Source of the DNA: Streptomyces sp. TP-A0874
Lineage (GTDB): Bacteria; Actinomycetota; Actinomycetes; Streptomycetales; Streptomycetaceae
Direction: 5' to 3'
Assembly: GCF_001748085.1 (NCBI RefSeq)
Contig: NZ_BBZK01000005.1
Location: 186,001-250,000, forward strand
Length of the DNA: 64,000 nucleotides
How positions within the stretch are numbered: the stretch's first letter is position 1; each line of letters begins with the position of its first letter. A program made the position numbers and the translations under genes. Positions 9,211 through 17,238 of the stretch are shown here, piece by piece. Below the pieces are notes generated by a model that was not told the origin of the DNA, made no database searches, and saw nothing but the letters and a program-made list of their open reading frames with translations.

Positions 9211-9543
9211 CTACCCGACTGCCGCGTAGCCCTCTTCGTCGATCTCCGCGGGCAGCATGCCGGTGCTCCGCTCGTACTCGGTACGCGCCGTCTCCAGCAG
9301 TCGGCGCCAGGACGTGACCGTCGGACGGCGACGCAGCAGCGCTCGCCGCTCCCTCTCTGTCATCCCTCCCCACACACCGAACTCGACGCGGTTGTCCAAG
9401 GCGTCTGCGAGGCACTCTGTACGCACCGGACAGCCGGTGCAGACAGCCTTGGCCCGGTTCTGGGCCGCTCCTTGGACGAACAGTTCATCCGGATCGGTCG
9501 TGCGACAGGCCGCCTGCGCACTCCAGTCGGTTACCCAGCTCAT
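9211..9543 (-). CDS. wblA: WhiB-family iron-sulfur regulator WblA
   Basis: A 110-residue Wbl protein from ATG at 9543 (MSWVTDWSAQAAC). Four cluster ligands are Cys13, Cys35, Cys38 and Cys44; the G(V/I)WGG turn is present as GVWGGMTERERR, followed by a basic DNA-binding tail. The sequence and position beside a class A PBP gene match WblA of Streptomyces, a global regulator that represses antibiotic synthesis and is needed for sporulation. A longer start at 9600 is possible but adds a non-conserved extension; GGAGAGG lies about 10 bases before 9543. Confidence 0.93.
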   Translation of the reverse strand: MSWVTDWSAQAACRTTDPDELFVQGAAQNRAKAVCTGCPVRTECLADALDNRVEFGVWGGMTERERRALLRRRPTVTSWRRLLETARTEYERSTGMLPAEIDEEGYAAVG

Positions 9544-10023
9544 GCTGGCGCCGTCCTCTCCCGAATTGAGGCTCCCCCACGGCGGCAACGGCATATTCAC
9601 CGTTGCCAGTTGAGGACGTTACGGAAGCTGGACAGGGACGCAACACCCCCTGCAGGCCCAATCTTGAATGGCCCGAACGGACTATGCGTAGCGAGAGATC
9701 ACCCAACGGAGTGACCGAGCGACAGAGTTAACACATGCGGCAAATTCGGATACTTCGCCACTTACCAACCCAGGAGCGTCGGACACAGTCCGCATTCTGG
9801 ACATTTTTCCATGGACCCTCACCACGGAACTCCAAGATGGGCCCGAATCCCCGGAAGTCACACGTTCGGGGACCAACACCGCGAAACAACCCGGAGACAG
9901 GCAGGGGTGAGGAGGGAGAGGAAAGCCGACCAGGGTTGCGAACGAGCGCCGTTGTGACAGTTGAGAGCAGCTTAGGCCAACGCATGGGCCGCTGTCCGGC
10001 GAATGAGAACGTAGGCTGCCCCC
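9544..10023. promoter_or_regulatory. Divergent promoter region of wblA and the PBP gene
   Basis: About 480 bases with lower GC than its surroundings, between divergently transcribed wblA and the PBP gene. It must contain both promoters. The long predicted frame starting at 9735 is a shadow. I could not assign exact promoter boxes; wblA is known to have a large regulatory region in Streptomyces. Confidence 0.5.
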
Positions 10024-12240
10024 ATGGCAAAGAAGCGTTCGGGCGGTGGTTCGACCCCGGTACAGACGGCCGCCAAGTTCCTCGGTGTCAGTGTGCTCGC
10101 CGGAGCCGTACTGGCAGGGCTCGCGCTGCCCGCCGTGGGCGCACTCGGACTCACGGCCAAGGGCACGATCGAGGGGTTCGACGAGATCCCGGCCAACCTC
10201 AAGCGCCCGCCGCTCAGCCAGAAGACCACCATCCTCGACGCCGGGGGCAACCAGATCGCCGCCGTCTACTGGCGCGACCGCACCGTGGTGCCGCTGAAGA
10301 AGATGTCACCGCACGTCCGCAAGGCCATCGTCGCCATCGAGGACGCCCGCTTCTACGAGCACGGGGCGATAGACCTCAAAGGCATCCTGCGGGCCGTCAA
10401 CAACAACGCCCAGCAGGGCGGCGTCTCCGAGGGCGCCTCTACCCTCACCCAGCAGTACGTGAAGAACGTCTTCGTGGAAGAAGCCGGCGACGACGAGGAG
10501 AAGTTCGCCGAGGCCACCAAGCAGACGATCGGCCGCAAGATCCAGGAACTGAAGTACGCCATCTCGGTCGAGGAACAACTCGGCAAGGACAAGATCCTCG
10601 AGAACTACCTCAACATCACCTACTTCGGCCAGCAGTCCTACGGCATCGAGGCCGCGGCCAAACGCTACTTCAGCAAGTCCGCCGCCGACCTGGACCTGGG
10701 CGAGTCCGCGCTGCTGGCCGGGATGGTCCAGTCACCGACCCGCTACGACCCGCTCAACGACAAGAAGAGGGCGACCGAACGCCGCGACACCGTGCTCCGC
10801 CGCATGGTCGCCCACAAGGACATCTCCCAGGCCGAGGCCGACGCGGCGATCAAGAAGCCGATCGAGCTGAACGTCACCAAGCCGCAGAACGGCTGCATCA
10901 CCGCCACCAACGGCGCCGGGTTCTTCTGCGACTACATCCGCAAGACGTTCCTCGCCAGCGACGCCTTCGGCAAGACGCAGGAGGAGCGGATCAAGCGCTG
11001 GAACCGCGGCGGTCTGACGATACGCACCACGCTCGACCCGCAGGCGCAGAAATCCGTCCAGAACTCCGTGGAGAGCCACGTCAACGCCGGTGACGAGGTG
11101 GCCACCGCCGTCACCCTCGTCGAGCCCGGCACCGGAAAGATCCTGGCGATGGGCCAGTCCCGGCCCTACGGAAGCGGCGAGAACCAGACCGAACTCAACC
11201 TGTCCGTGGACGAGAACATGGGCGGCGGCGCCGGCTACCAGCCGGGGTCGACCTTCAAGCCGATCGTCGCCGCGGCCGCACTTGAGAAGGGGATCAGCCC
11301 GAGCAAGGTCTACCGGTCCCCGTACAAGATGCCCTACCCCAGCCCGGTGCAGACCTGCGGCCAGCCCTGGTCCGGCAGCGCGGAGGTCGAGAACGAGAAC
11401 GAGAAGGAAGTCGGCCCGTACGGCATGAAGGAGGCCACCGCGAAGTCGGTGAACACCTACTTCGTGGAGCTGATCAGCGACATCGGTATCTGCCCGGTGA
11501 CCACGATGGCCGAGAAGATGGGCATCGAGCGCGCCGACGGCGGGGAGCTGCACCAGGTGCCCTCCATAACCCTGGGCGCCGAGGAGATGTCCCCGCTCAC
11601 CATGGCCAGCGGCTATGCCACCTTCGCCAACCGGGGCGTCTACTGCTCCCCGATCGCCATCGAGTCGATCACCGACTCCTCGGGCAAGGAGCTGGAGGTT
11701 CCGAAGAGCCAGTGCGCCCGGGCGATGTCGGAGAAGACCGCCGACACCATCAGCACCCTGCTGAAGGGCGTCGTGGAGGACGGCACCGGCCAGCAGGCGG
11801 GACTGAGCGGCCGGGCGAGCGCCGGCAAGACCGGAACGACGGACTACCGCTACGCGGCCTGGTTCGTCGGCTACACCCCGAACATGTCCGGCGCGGTCTG
11901 GGTCGGGGACCCGAACCACGAACGGCAGATGGTCGACATCACCATCGGCGGCAAGCCGTACCCCAAGGTCTTCGGTGGTGAGGTGCCCGGACCGATATGG
12001 CGGGACGCGATGTCCGGAGCCCTGCAGGGCAAGCCGGCCCCGGGCTTCGTCGACGTGCCGATCAAGGACCCGAAGAAGGACGACAAGCCGGGGAAGGGCA
12101 AGAAGCCCGGCAAGCGTCCCGACCGGCCCGGTAAGCGGCCGAAAGGCGAGTTCACCATCCCGCCGGGAGTGATCGGCGGCGGTGACGGTGGCGGCGGCCG
12201 CGACCGCGGCTGGCAGGACGGCGGCGGCGGACCGCGCTGA
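10024..12240 (+). CDS. Class A penicillin-binding protein (transglycosylase/transpeptidase)
   Basis: A 738-residue bifunctional peptidoglycan synthase. There is an N-terminal signal anchor (about residues 20-45). The glycosyltransferase domain has catalytic Glu106 in AIEDARFYEHG and the motif EGASTLTQQYVKN. The transpeptidase domain has the SxxK motif at Ser409 (GSTFKP), SxN at Ser475 (SVN) and KTG at Lys602 (KTGTT). The tail is Pro/Lys/Gly-rich and low in complexity, ending in a Gly/Asp-rich stretch, as is common in actinomycete PBPs. It is divergent from wblA. Confidence 0.95.
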   Translation: MAKKRSGGGSTPVQTAAKFLGVSVLAGAVLAGLALPAVGALGLTAKGTIEGFDEIPANLKRPPLSQKTTILDAGGNQIAAVYWRDRTVVPLKKMSPHVRKAIVAIEDARFYEHGAIDLKGILRAVNNNAQQGGVSEGASTLTQQYVKNVFVEEAGDDEEKFAEATKQTIGRKIQELKYAISVEEQLGKDKILENYLNITYFGQQSYGIEAAAKRYFSKSAADLDLGESALLAGMVQSPTRYDPLNDKKRATERRDTVLRRMVAHKDISQAEADAAIKKPIELNVTKPQNGCITATNGAGFFCDYIRKTFLASDAFGKTQEERIKRWNRGGLTIRTTLDPQAQKSVQNSVESHVNAGDEVATAVTLVEPGTGKILAMGQSRPYGSGENQTELNLSVDENMGGGAGYQPGSTFKPIVAAAALEKGISPSKVYRSPYKMPYPSPVQTCGQPWSGSAEVENENEKEVGPYGMKEATAKSVNTYFVELISDIGICPVTTMAEKMGIERADGGELHQVPSITLGAEEMSPLTMASGYATFANRGVYCSPIAIESITDSSGKELEVPKSQCARAMSEKTADTISTLLKGVVEDGTGQQAGLSGRASAGKTGTTDYRYAAWFVGYTPNMSGAVWVGDPNHERQMVDITIGGKPYPKVFGGEVPGPIWRDAMSGALQGKPAPGFVDVPIKDPKKDDKPGKGKKPGKRPDRPGKRPKGEFTIPPGVIGGGDGGGGRDRGWQDGGGGPR

Positions 12241-12322
12241 CCGGCCCGGGGCGCACAGCGGACGGCAGGACGCGACGGTTCCCCGGCGGCCCCGGGGAAC
12301 CGATGTCTGCCACCATGGGGCC

Positions 12323-13258
12323 ATGCGCGCGCGATACGCAGTACCCCTGGGAATCACAGCAGTCGGCGCGGCCGGCATCGCCTACGCGGCCGGCTTCGAG
12401 GCCCGCTCCTTCCGACTCCGGCGAGTCAGCGTGCCCATCCTGCCGCCGGGCATGCGGCCGCTGCGGGCCCTCCACGTCTCCGACATCCACCTGGTCAGCG
12501 GGCAGCGGAAGAAGCAGCGCTGGCTGCAGGCGCTCGCCGGGCTCCGGCCGGACTTCGTCGTCAACACCGGAGACAACCTGTCGGACCCGGAGGCGGTACC
12601 GGAGCTGGTGGACGCCCTCGGGCCGCTCATGGAGTTCCCCGGCACCTACGTCTTCGGCTCCAACGACTACTACGCGCCCAAGCTGCGCAACCCGGCCCGC
12701 TACCTGGTGGAGAGGGTCCGGGGGCAGCACGGCCTGAACGGGAAGTCGGACCCGGCGGTCGGGGTCGCCCGGAACCCCTGGGAGAAGATGCGGGACGCCT
12801 TCGACAAAGCGGGGTGGATCGGGTTGTCCAACTCCAGGGGGCGGATGAAGCTCGAGGGCGGTATCGAGATCGCCCTCACCGGGCTGGACGATCCGCACAT
12901 CAAACGGGACCGGTACTCCGAGGTCGCCGGTGGGCCGGAGGCGGACGCGGACCTCTCCCTTGCCGTCGTCCACGCCCCCTACCTGCGCTCCCTCGACGCC
13001 TTCACGGCCGACGGCTACCCACTGGTCCTGGCCGGTCACACCCATGGCGGGCAGCTCTGCGTCCCCTTCTACGGGGCACTGGTCACCAACTGCGACCTGG
13101 ACACCAAGCGGGTCAAGGGGCTCTCCACCCACCGTGCCGGCGGACGCCGCTCCTACCTGCACGTCTCGGCCGGCTGCGGCACCAACCGCTACACCCCCGT
13201 CCGCTTCGCCTGCCCCCCGGAGGCGACACTGCTCACTCTGACCGAGCGCGCGGGTTGA
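12323..13258 (+). CDS. Metallophosphoesterase, membrane-anchored
   Basis: A 311-residue calcineurin-like phosphoesterase. A short hydrophobic N-terminus (AVGAAGIAYAAGF) can act as anchor. Metal-binding motifs run in order: HVSDIHL, NTGDNL, GSNDYY (in place of the usual GNHD), HAPYL and AGHTHGGQL. The ATG at 12323 is chosen because the longer frame overlaps the PBP tail in antisense-like composition. It lies about 80 bases after the PBP gene. The family includes YkuE/YaeI-like phosphodiesterases acting on lipid or wall substrates. Confidence 0.9.
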   Translation: MRARYAVPLGITAVGAAGIAYAAGFEARSFRLRRVSVPILPPGMRPLRALHVSDIHLVSGQRKKQRWLQALAGLRPDFVVNTGDNLSDPEAVPELVDALGPLMEFPGTYVFGSNDYYAPKLRNPARYLVERVRGQHGLNGKSDPAVGVARNPWEKMRDAFDKAGWIGLSNSRGRMKLEGGIEIALTGLDDPHIKRDRYSEVAGGPEADADLSLAVVHAPYLRSLDAFTADGYPLVLAGHTHGGQLCVPFYGALVTNCDLDTKRVKGLSTHRAGGRRSYLHVSAGCGTNRYTPVRFACPPEATLLTLTERAG

Positions 13259-13505
13259 GGGGCGGGGCGGGGCGCCGGTGGCTGCTGTGGCTGGCCGGGC
13301 GGTCGCCCCACCTCCGCCCGGCGGGCTCAGGCGGAGCCGGCACTCCGTTGGGCAGGGCCCTGTTCGGTGCGGGCGGGCGCCTGTAGGCACCGGCCCAAGA
13401 GCCGGAGCGGACCGTACCGCACCGCGACCAAACGGTCGCCGCCCGTCACCCGACAACCGGATTTCTCCTGCGGGGGTCGGTCGGCTAGAGTAGGGCTCGT
13501 TGCTT

Positions 13506-13579
13506 CGGGGTGTGGCGCAGCTTGGCAGCGCGCTTCGTTCGGGACGAAGAGGTCGTGGGTTCAAATCCCGCCACCCCGA
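13506..13579 (+). tRNA. tRNA-Pro (anticodon CGG)
   Basis: The 74-base cloverleaf folds completely. The acceptor CGGGGTG pairs with CACCCCG; the D stem is GCGC/GCGC; the anticodon stem CTTCG/CGAAG encloses the loop TTCGGGA with CGG at positions 34-36. The T arm is GTGGG-TTCAAAT-CCCGC and the discriminator base is A. No CCA is encoded, as is usual in Streptomyces. Its 3' half is the integration target described below. Confidence 0.97.
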
Positions 13580-13582
13580 CAG
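13538..13582 (+). repeat. Attachment-site repeat, tRNA-proximal copy
   Basis: Forty-five bases from the anticodon loop through the 3' end of tRNA-Pro and 3 bases beyond are identical to 20165-20209. This is the normal structure of an attL/attR pair formed by a tyrosine integrase that uses the 3' end of a tRNA gene and restores the tRNA. Confidence 0.92.
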
Positions 13583-13593
13583 TGAAGTACCAG

Positions 13594-13632
13594 GTCAGGG
13601 GCCTGATCCACACAGTGGATCAGGCCCCTGAC
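13594..13632. terminator. Perfect 18-bp hairpin after tRNA-Pro
   Basis: GTCAGGGGCCTGATCCAC (13594-13611) pairs perfectly with 13615-13632 around the loop ACA. It begins 14 bases after the tRNA end and is a strong intrinsic, bidirectional terminator. The second repeat copy has an equivalent hairpin of different sequence at 20218-20259. Confidence 0.85.
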
Positions 13633-13650
13633 TCGTTCCCGGTGATCGTT

Positions 13651-13675
13651 TGGGAGAAATCTGGGAGACGATCTT
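13651..13675 (+). repeat. 25-base subterminal repeat, left copy (candidate arm site)
   Basis: TGGGAGAAATCTGGGAGACG followed by ATCTT occurs here and, with two mismatches, at 20041-20065 in the same orientation, near the other end of the island. It lies 69 bases inside the left core repeat. Direct subterminal repeats of this kind are typical of integrase or excisionase arm-binding sites. Confidence 0.5.
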
Positions 13676-13816
13676 GGTCGGCTCCTCCCGGGCGGGCCGA
13701 CAACTGCCGCGCGAGGGGCGTCATGTCCGGTCGCCTCACCACTGCGCGTCCGCAAATCCGGCTCCCGAGGTTCGACGATCCAGGCGGCGAGCCTGTCAGC
13801 GGACGCGGGCGTACCT

Positions 13817-14455
13817 GTGGCCGAGCGCGCCGGGTGGGAGATCGCAGACGCCTACCCCGTGCATCTCCTTCCGCCCATCACCATCTCGTGCAGCCACGAG
13901 CACGCGGCGTTCCCCGGCACGGTCAGCATCAGCGCCAGAACCCTGTACGCCGTGATCGACGACATCCGCGCCTCACTCGCCCGCTCGGGCATCCACAAGC
14001 TGGTGATCGTCAACGGCCACGGTGGGAACTACGTCCTGTCGAACGTGGTGCAGGAGGCCAACGTCGACGGCCCGGCGGTCTCCCTCTTCCCCCTAGGTCC
14101 AGACTGGGACCGTGCCCGCGAGTACGGCGGCCTGGAATCGGACAGGCACGCGGACATGCACGCCGGCGAGATCGAGACGTCGATCCTGCTCCACGCCGCT
14201 CCCGAGCTCGTCCGCGAGGGATACGGCAACGCGGACCACGGCGCAGCGCGTCCCTTCCTCCTCGTGCACGGGACTAGCAACTACACAGAGACCGGTGTGA
14301 TCGGCTTCCCTTCGCTTGCCTCTGCGGGCAAGGGCAAAGCCGTCCTGGAAAGCCTGACGGAGGACTTCGCCGTGCACCTCAGCGCGCTCGGCGAGGCAAT
14401 CGCGCCCACCCGCCCGACGCCGCCGGCCGTATCCCGCATTCCTGTTATTGGCTGA
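13817..14455 (+). pseudogene. Creatininase-family amidohydrolase, 5'-truncated
   Basis: About 212 residues matching the middle and C-terminal parts of creatininase-family enzymes: CSHEHAAFPGTVSIS, VIVNGHGGNY, HADMHAGEIETSI. The family N-terminus, with the metal-binding GSxEQHG motif and the NTD motif, is missing; upstream in-frame codons do not restore it. With those ligands lost the product is unlikely to be active. Truncation at the island edge next to the attachment site suggests damage during past integration or excision. A GTG at 13817 lets the frame be read, so it may still be annotated as a gene. Confidence 0.7.
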
Positions 14456-14511
14456 CTACGCTCTGTGGATAGAAGTCAGGCTTCAGGAAGGTTCGGCGGT
14501 ACTGTCCTTGC

Positions 14512-16188
14512 GTGGCAACTATCGCGCTGATCAGCACCGACGACCTCTCTCTTCCCGAGTCTCTGCAGGAGGCCGTGGAGCACGGTGAGGTGTTCACGCG
14601 TGCCTGGGTGGTCGAGCTCATCCTGGACCTTCTCGGTTACACGACAGACAAGGACCTCTGCGATCTGAGGCTCGTGGAACCGGCCTGCGGCGGCGGTGCA
14701 TTCTTGACCGTCGTCGCCTCCCGAATCAGCGCGTCTTGCCACATGCACCCGCGCTCCATCACAGATGCGATCGACGCCGTCCGCGCCTTCGACCTGCTGG
14801 ACCGCAACGTCGAACAGAGCCGAACGCTGATCGCAGAAACGCTGCAAGAAGAAGGCTGGGAGCCGAAGGACGCGAGGAAGGTCGCCACAGCCTGGGTGAG
14901 GCAGGGCGACTACCTGCTGCAATCGGACGCCGAGCATCGCGCCGACTACGTCGTCGGTAACCCGCCGTACATCCGGCTCGAAGACGTTCCCGACGACCGG
15001 ATGGCCGCGTACCGCCGGGCCTGCTCCACGATGGGTGGCCGAGCCGACATCTACATCGGCTTCTACGAGGTGGCCTTGCGTAGCCTCAACCCAGACGGCC
15101 AGCTCGGCTTCATCTGCGCCGACCGATGGATGCGGAACCAGTACGGACGGCGGCTGAGGCAGCTGGTGACCAAGCACTTCAGCATGGACCTCGCCCTCGT
15201 GATGCACGATGTCGACGCCTTCGACGATCAAGTTTCGGCCTACCCCGCGATCACCCTCATCTCGAACAAGCCCCAGGGCTCAGCGGTTGCCGCGGACACG
15301 AACCGGTCCTTCGGAGCGGAACAAGCGCGGGACTTCACCAACTGGTATCTGGAGGGGAAGCCGCTGACGGTCGCCACGGCTTCCTACCAAGCCGCTCGCA
15401 TGCCTCACTGGTTCCCGGAGGAGGATTCGTGGCCGGCCGCTTCGCCAGCGAGGCTCGCCGTCCTTGAGGACCTAACCGAACGCTTCCGGCTCCTGGAGGA
15501 CACCGAGACCGGAACAAAGGTCGGGATCGGCATCGCCACCGGCGCAGACAAGGTCTTCCTCACCAAGGACAAGGACCTGGTCGAGGAAGACCGTTTGCTC
15601 CCCATGGCCATGGTCCGCGACACCGCTAGCGGCACGATCACCTGGGACGGCACCCACCTGGTGAATCCCTGGACGGAGAGCGGCGACCTGGTCGACCTCG
15701 ACGCGTATCCGCGTCTCGCCTCCTACTTCGAGAAGCACGGCGAAGCCCTGCGCAAGCGCTACGTCGCGGTCAAACAGCCTCAGCGCTGGTACAAGACCAT
15801 CGACAAGGTCGACCACCAACTCACCCATCGCCAGAAGCTGCTGTTTCCGGACATGAAGCTGCGGATCCACCCTGTCCTCGATCAAGGTCGCCTGTACCCT
15901 CACCACAACCTGTACTTCATCGTCTCGGACGTCTGGGACATGCGCGTACTCGGTGGCCTACTGCTGTCCAAGGTCGCGGAGGCATTCGTGGAGGCGTACG
16001 CGGTCAAGATGCGAGGGGGCACTCTCCGCTTCCAGGCGCAGTACCTCCGGAAGATCCGCGTCCCAGACCCGGCGGCGATTAGTGAGAGCGACCAGACCGC
16101 TCTCGCCGAAGCCTTCGACAACCGGGATGCAGAGGCTGCCACCGAGGCCGCTTTGCGTGTCTACGGGCTCGCCGAGCTGCCTGACTAG
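14512..16188 (+). CDS. Type II N6-adenine DNA methyltransferase
   Basis: A 558-residue gamma-type N6-adenine methylase. The AdoMet-binding motif I is VEPACGGGAF (residues 55-64) and the catalytic motif IV is NPPY at residues 150-153. The remainder is a target-recognition region of the Eco57I/PaeR7I methylase kind. The start is GTG. The endonuclease gene follows after 12 bases, so this protects host DNA against that enzyme. By analogy with PaeR7I/XhoI methylases it should modify the adenine in CTCGAG; that is inference from the partner. Confidence 0.88.
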   Translation: MATIALISTDDLSLPESLQEAVEHGEVFTRAWVVELILDLLGYTTDKDLCDLRLVEPACGGGAFLTVVASRISASCHMHPRSITDAIDAVRAFDLLDRNVEQSRTLIAETLQEEGWEPKDARKVATAWVRQGDYLLQSDAEHRADYVVGNPPYIRLEDVPDDRMAAYRRACSTMGGRADIYIGFYEVALRSLNPDGQLGFICADRWMRNQYGRRLRQLVTKHFSMDLALVMHDVDAFDDQVSAYPAITLISNKPQGSAVAADTNRSFGAEQARDFTNWYLEGKPLTVATASYQAARMPHWFPEEDSWPAASPARLAVLEDLTERFRLLEDTETGTKVGIGIATGADKVFLTKDKDLVEEDRLLPMAMVRDTASGTITWDGTHLVNPWTESGDLVDLDAYPRLASYFEKHGEALRKRYVAVKQPQRWYKTIDKVDHQLTHRQKLLFPDMKLRIHPVLDQGRLYPHHNLYFIVSDVWDMRVLGGLLLSKVAEAFVEAYAVKMRGGTLRFQAQYLRKIRVPDPAAISESDQTALAEAFDNRDAEAATEAALRVYGLAELPD

Positions 16189-16200
16189 GAGGAACAGATC

Positions 16201-16926
16201 TTGACGGTCACCCGCCAAGACTTCGAAGACGCCATCGCGGCGTACTGGGGCGCCAAAGAACTCCAGAGAGAGCAGTCGGCGATTAAGGCCGCTGTGGGAG
16301 CAGGCACAGCAGGTTCCGTACGCGGCGGCAAGCACTTCGACGCCATCGCCATCCTGCTGTCGAAGTTCTTCCTCGACGCTGGGTACCCGCCAGAGAGCAT
16401 CCGTGTCACCAAGTCACAGGGGCTCGAACTGCCTGGCTACTACCGGCCGCAGAAGCAGTGGGACCTGGTCGTCGTCCACAGGAACACCCTCGTGGCCGCC
16501 TTCGAGCTGAAGGCCCTCGGCGGCCCGTCCTTCGGCAACAACTACAACAACCGAGTCGAGGAAGCGCTCGGCAGCGCGATTGACTTGCGCCATGCAGCCT
16601 TGGCTGAGCTGTACCCAGGAGAGGAACCCTGGCTCGGATACTTCTTCATCATGCAGGACGAGGCAGGCTCTCGTAGGCCGGTCAAGCCGGCCAAGGGCGC
16701 CTTGCCCGTGGAGGACATCTGGCATGGGATGTCCTACCAAGAGCGCTTCGGTGTCTTCTGCCAGAGACTCCTGTCCGAGCGGCTCTACAACGCCGCGTGC
16801 TACATCACCTCTTCGGCCGCCGACCCGAAGCCACATGAGCCCGTCGACAAGCTCGACTGGCGCCACTTCTCTGCGGCCATAAACGCGCGGCTCGCCTATC
16901 TCAAGGACCTCGGCTTCCCTGGATAG
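16201..16926 (+). CDS. PaeR7I/XhoI-like type II restriction endonuclease
   Basis: A 241-residue protein, the same size as PaeR7I and XhoI (about 245). The conserved core GYYRPQKQWDLVVVH followed by AAFELKALGGPSFGNNYNNR matches that family. The PD-(D/E)xK residues are Asp88, Glu102 and Lys104. The start codon is TTG, supported by an AGGAGG eight bases upstream; no better start exists. It is co-transcribed with the methylase, methylase first. The predicted site is CTCGAG, from family membership only. Confidence 0.85.
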   Translation: MTVTRQDFEDAIAAYWGAKELQREQSAIKAAVGAGTAGSVRGGKHFDAIAILLSKFFLDAGYPPESIRVTKSQGLELPGYYRPQKQWDLVVVHRNTLVAAFELKALGGPSFGNNYNNRVEEALGSAIDLRHAALAELYPGEEPWLGYFFIMQDEAGSRRPVKPAKGALPVEDIWHGMSYQERFGVFCQRLLSERLYNAACYITSSAADPKPHEPVDKLDWRHFSAAINARLAYLKDLGFPG

Positions 16927-16947
16927 CTACCGCGATTGCGACACCGC

Positions 16948-16984
16948 TGACACAGCACCCGCTAGCCGTACAGGTGCTGTGTCA
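16948..16984. terminator. Terminator of the restriction-modification operon
   Basis: TGACACAGCACC pairs perfectly (12 bp) with GGTGCTGTGTCA around a 13-base loop, starting 22 bases after the endonuclease stop. Confidence 0.8.
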
Positions 16985-17043
16985 CGCCCAGCCTGGCCTC
17001 ATCGCAGCAGAGTCGTGAACACAACGAGCGAGGATGGTGGATC

Positions 17044-17199
17044 GTGGAGGCGATCACCGAGGGTCTCGGCGTGTTCGCCGCGCAGTTGCGAGAGCGGAAG
17101 GGCCAGGCGGTGGCCACCTCGGTCGGGTGTAGCCGCTGCAGCGGACCCGAGGGCACCACGTACTCCCTCAGGGTCCGCCGCAAGGGCCTGACTTCCTGA
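17044..17199 (+). CDS. Small hypothetical protein with a CxxC motif
   Basis: A 51-residue frame from GTG at 17044 to TGA at 17199. The product begins VEAITEGLGVFAAQL, then a basic stretch, then CSRCSGPEGT and a basic tail. Codon third positions look GC-rich, as in real genes, and the GAGGATGG before the start may act as a ribosome site. The CxxC could bind zinc. It is convergent with the next gene. I do not recognise a family; it may be a chance frame. Confidence 0.4.
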   Translation: MEAITEGLGVFAAQLRERKGQAVATSVGCSRCSGPEGTTYSLRVRRKGLTS

Positions 17200-17238
17200 A
17201 CCATCGCGGTCCGGATCCTCCGCGACGCCGCCTGGCAG

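Noticed and set aside
9735..11093. Long plus-strand frame of 452 codons over the PBP gene start
   Set aside because: Arg/Gly/Pro-rich shadow in another frame of the PBP gene; no domain, no ribosome site.
10732..12378. 548-codon antisense frame
   Set aside because: Antisense of the PBP gene caused by high GC at third positions; the PBP frame has all expected motifs.
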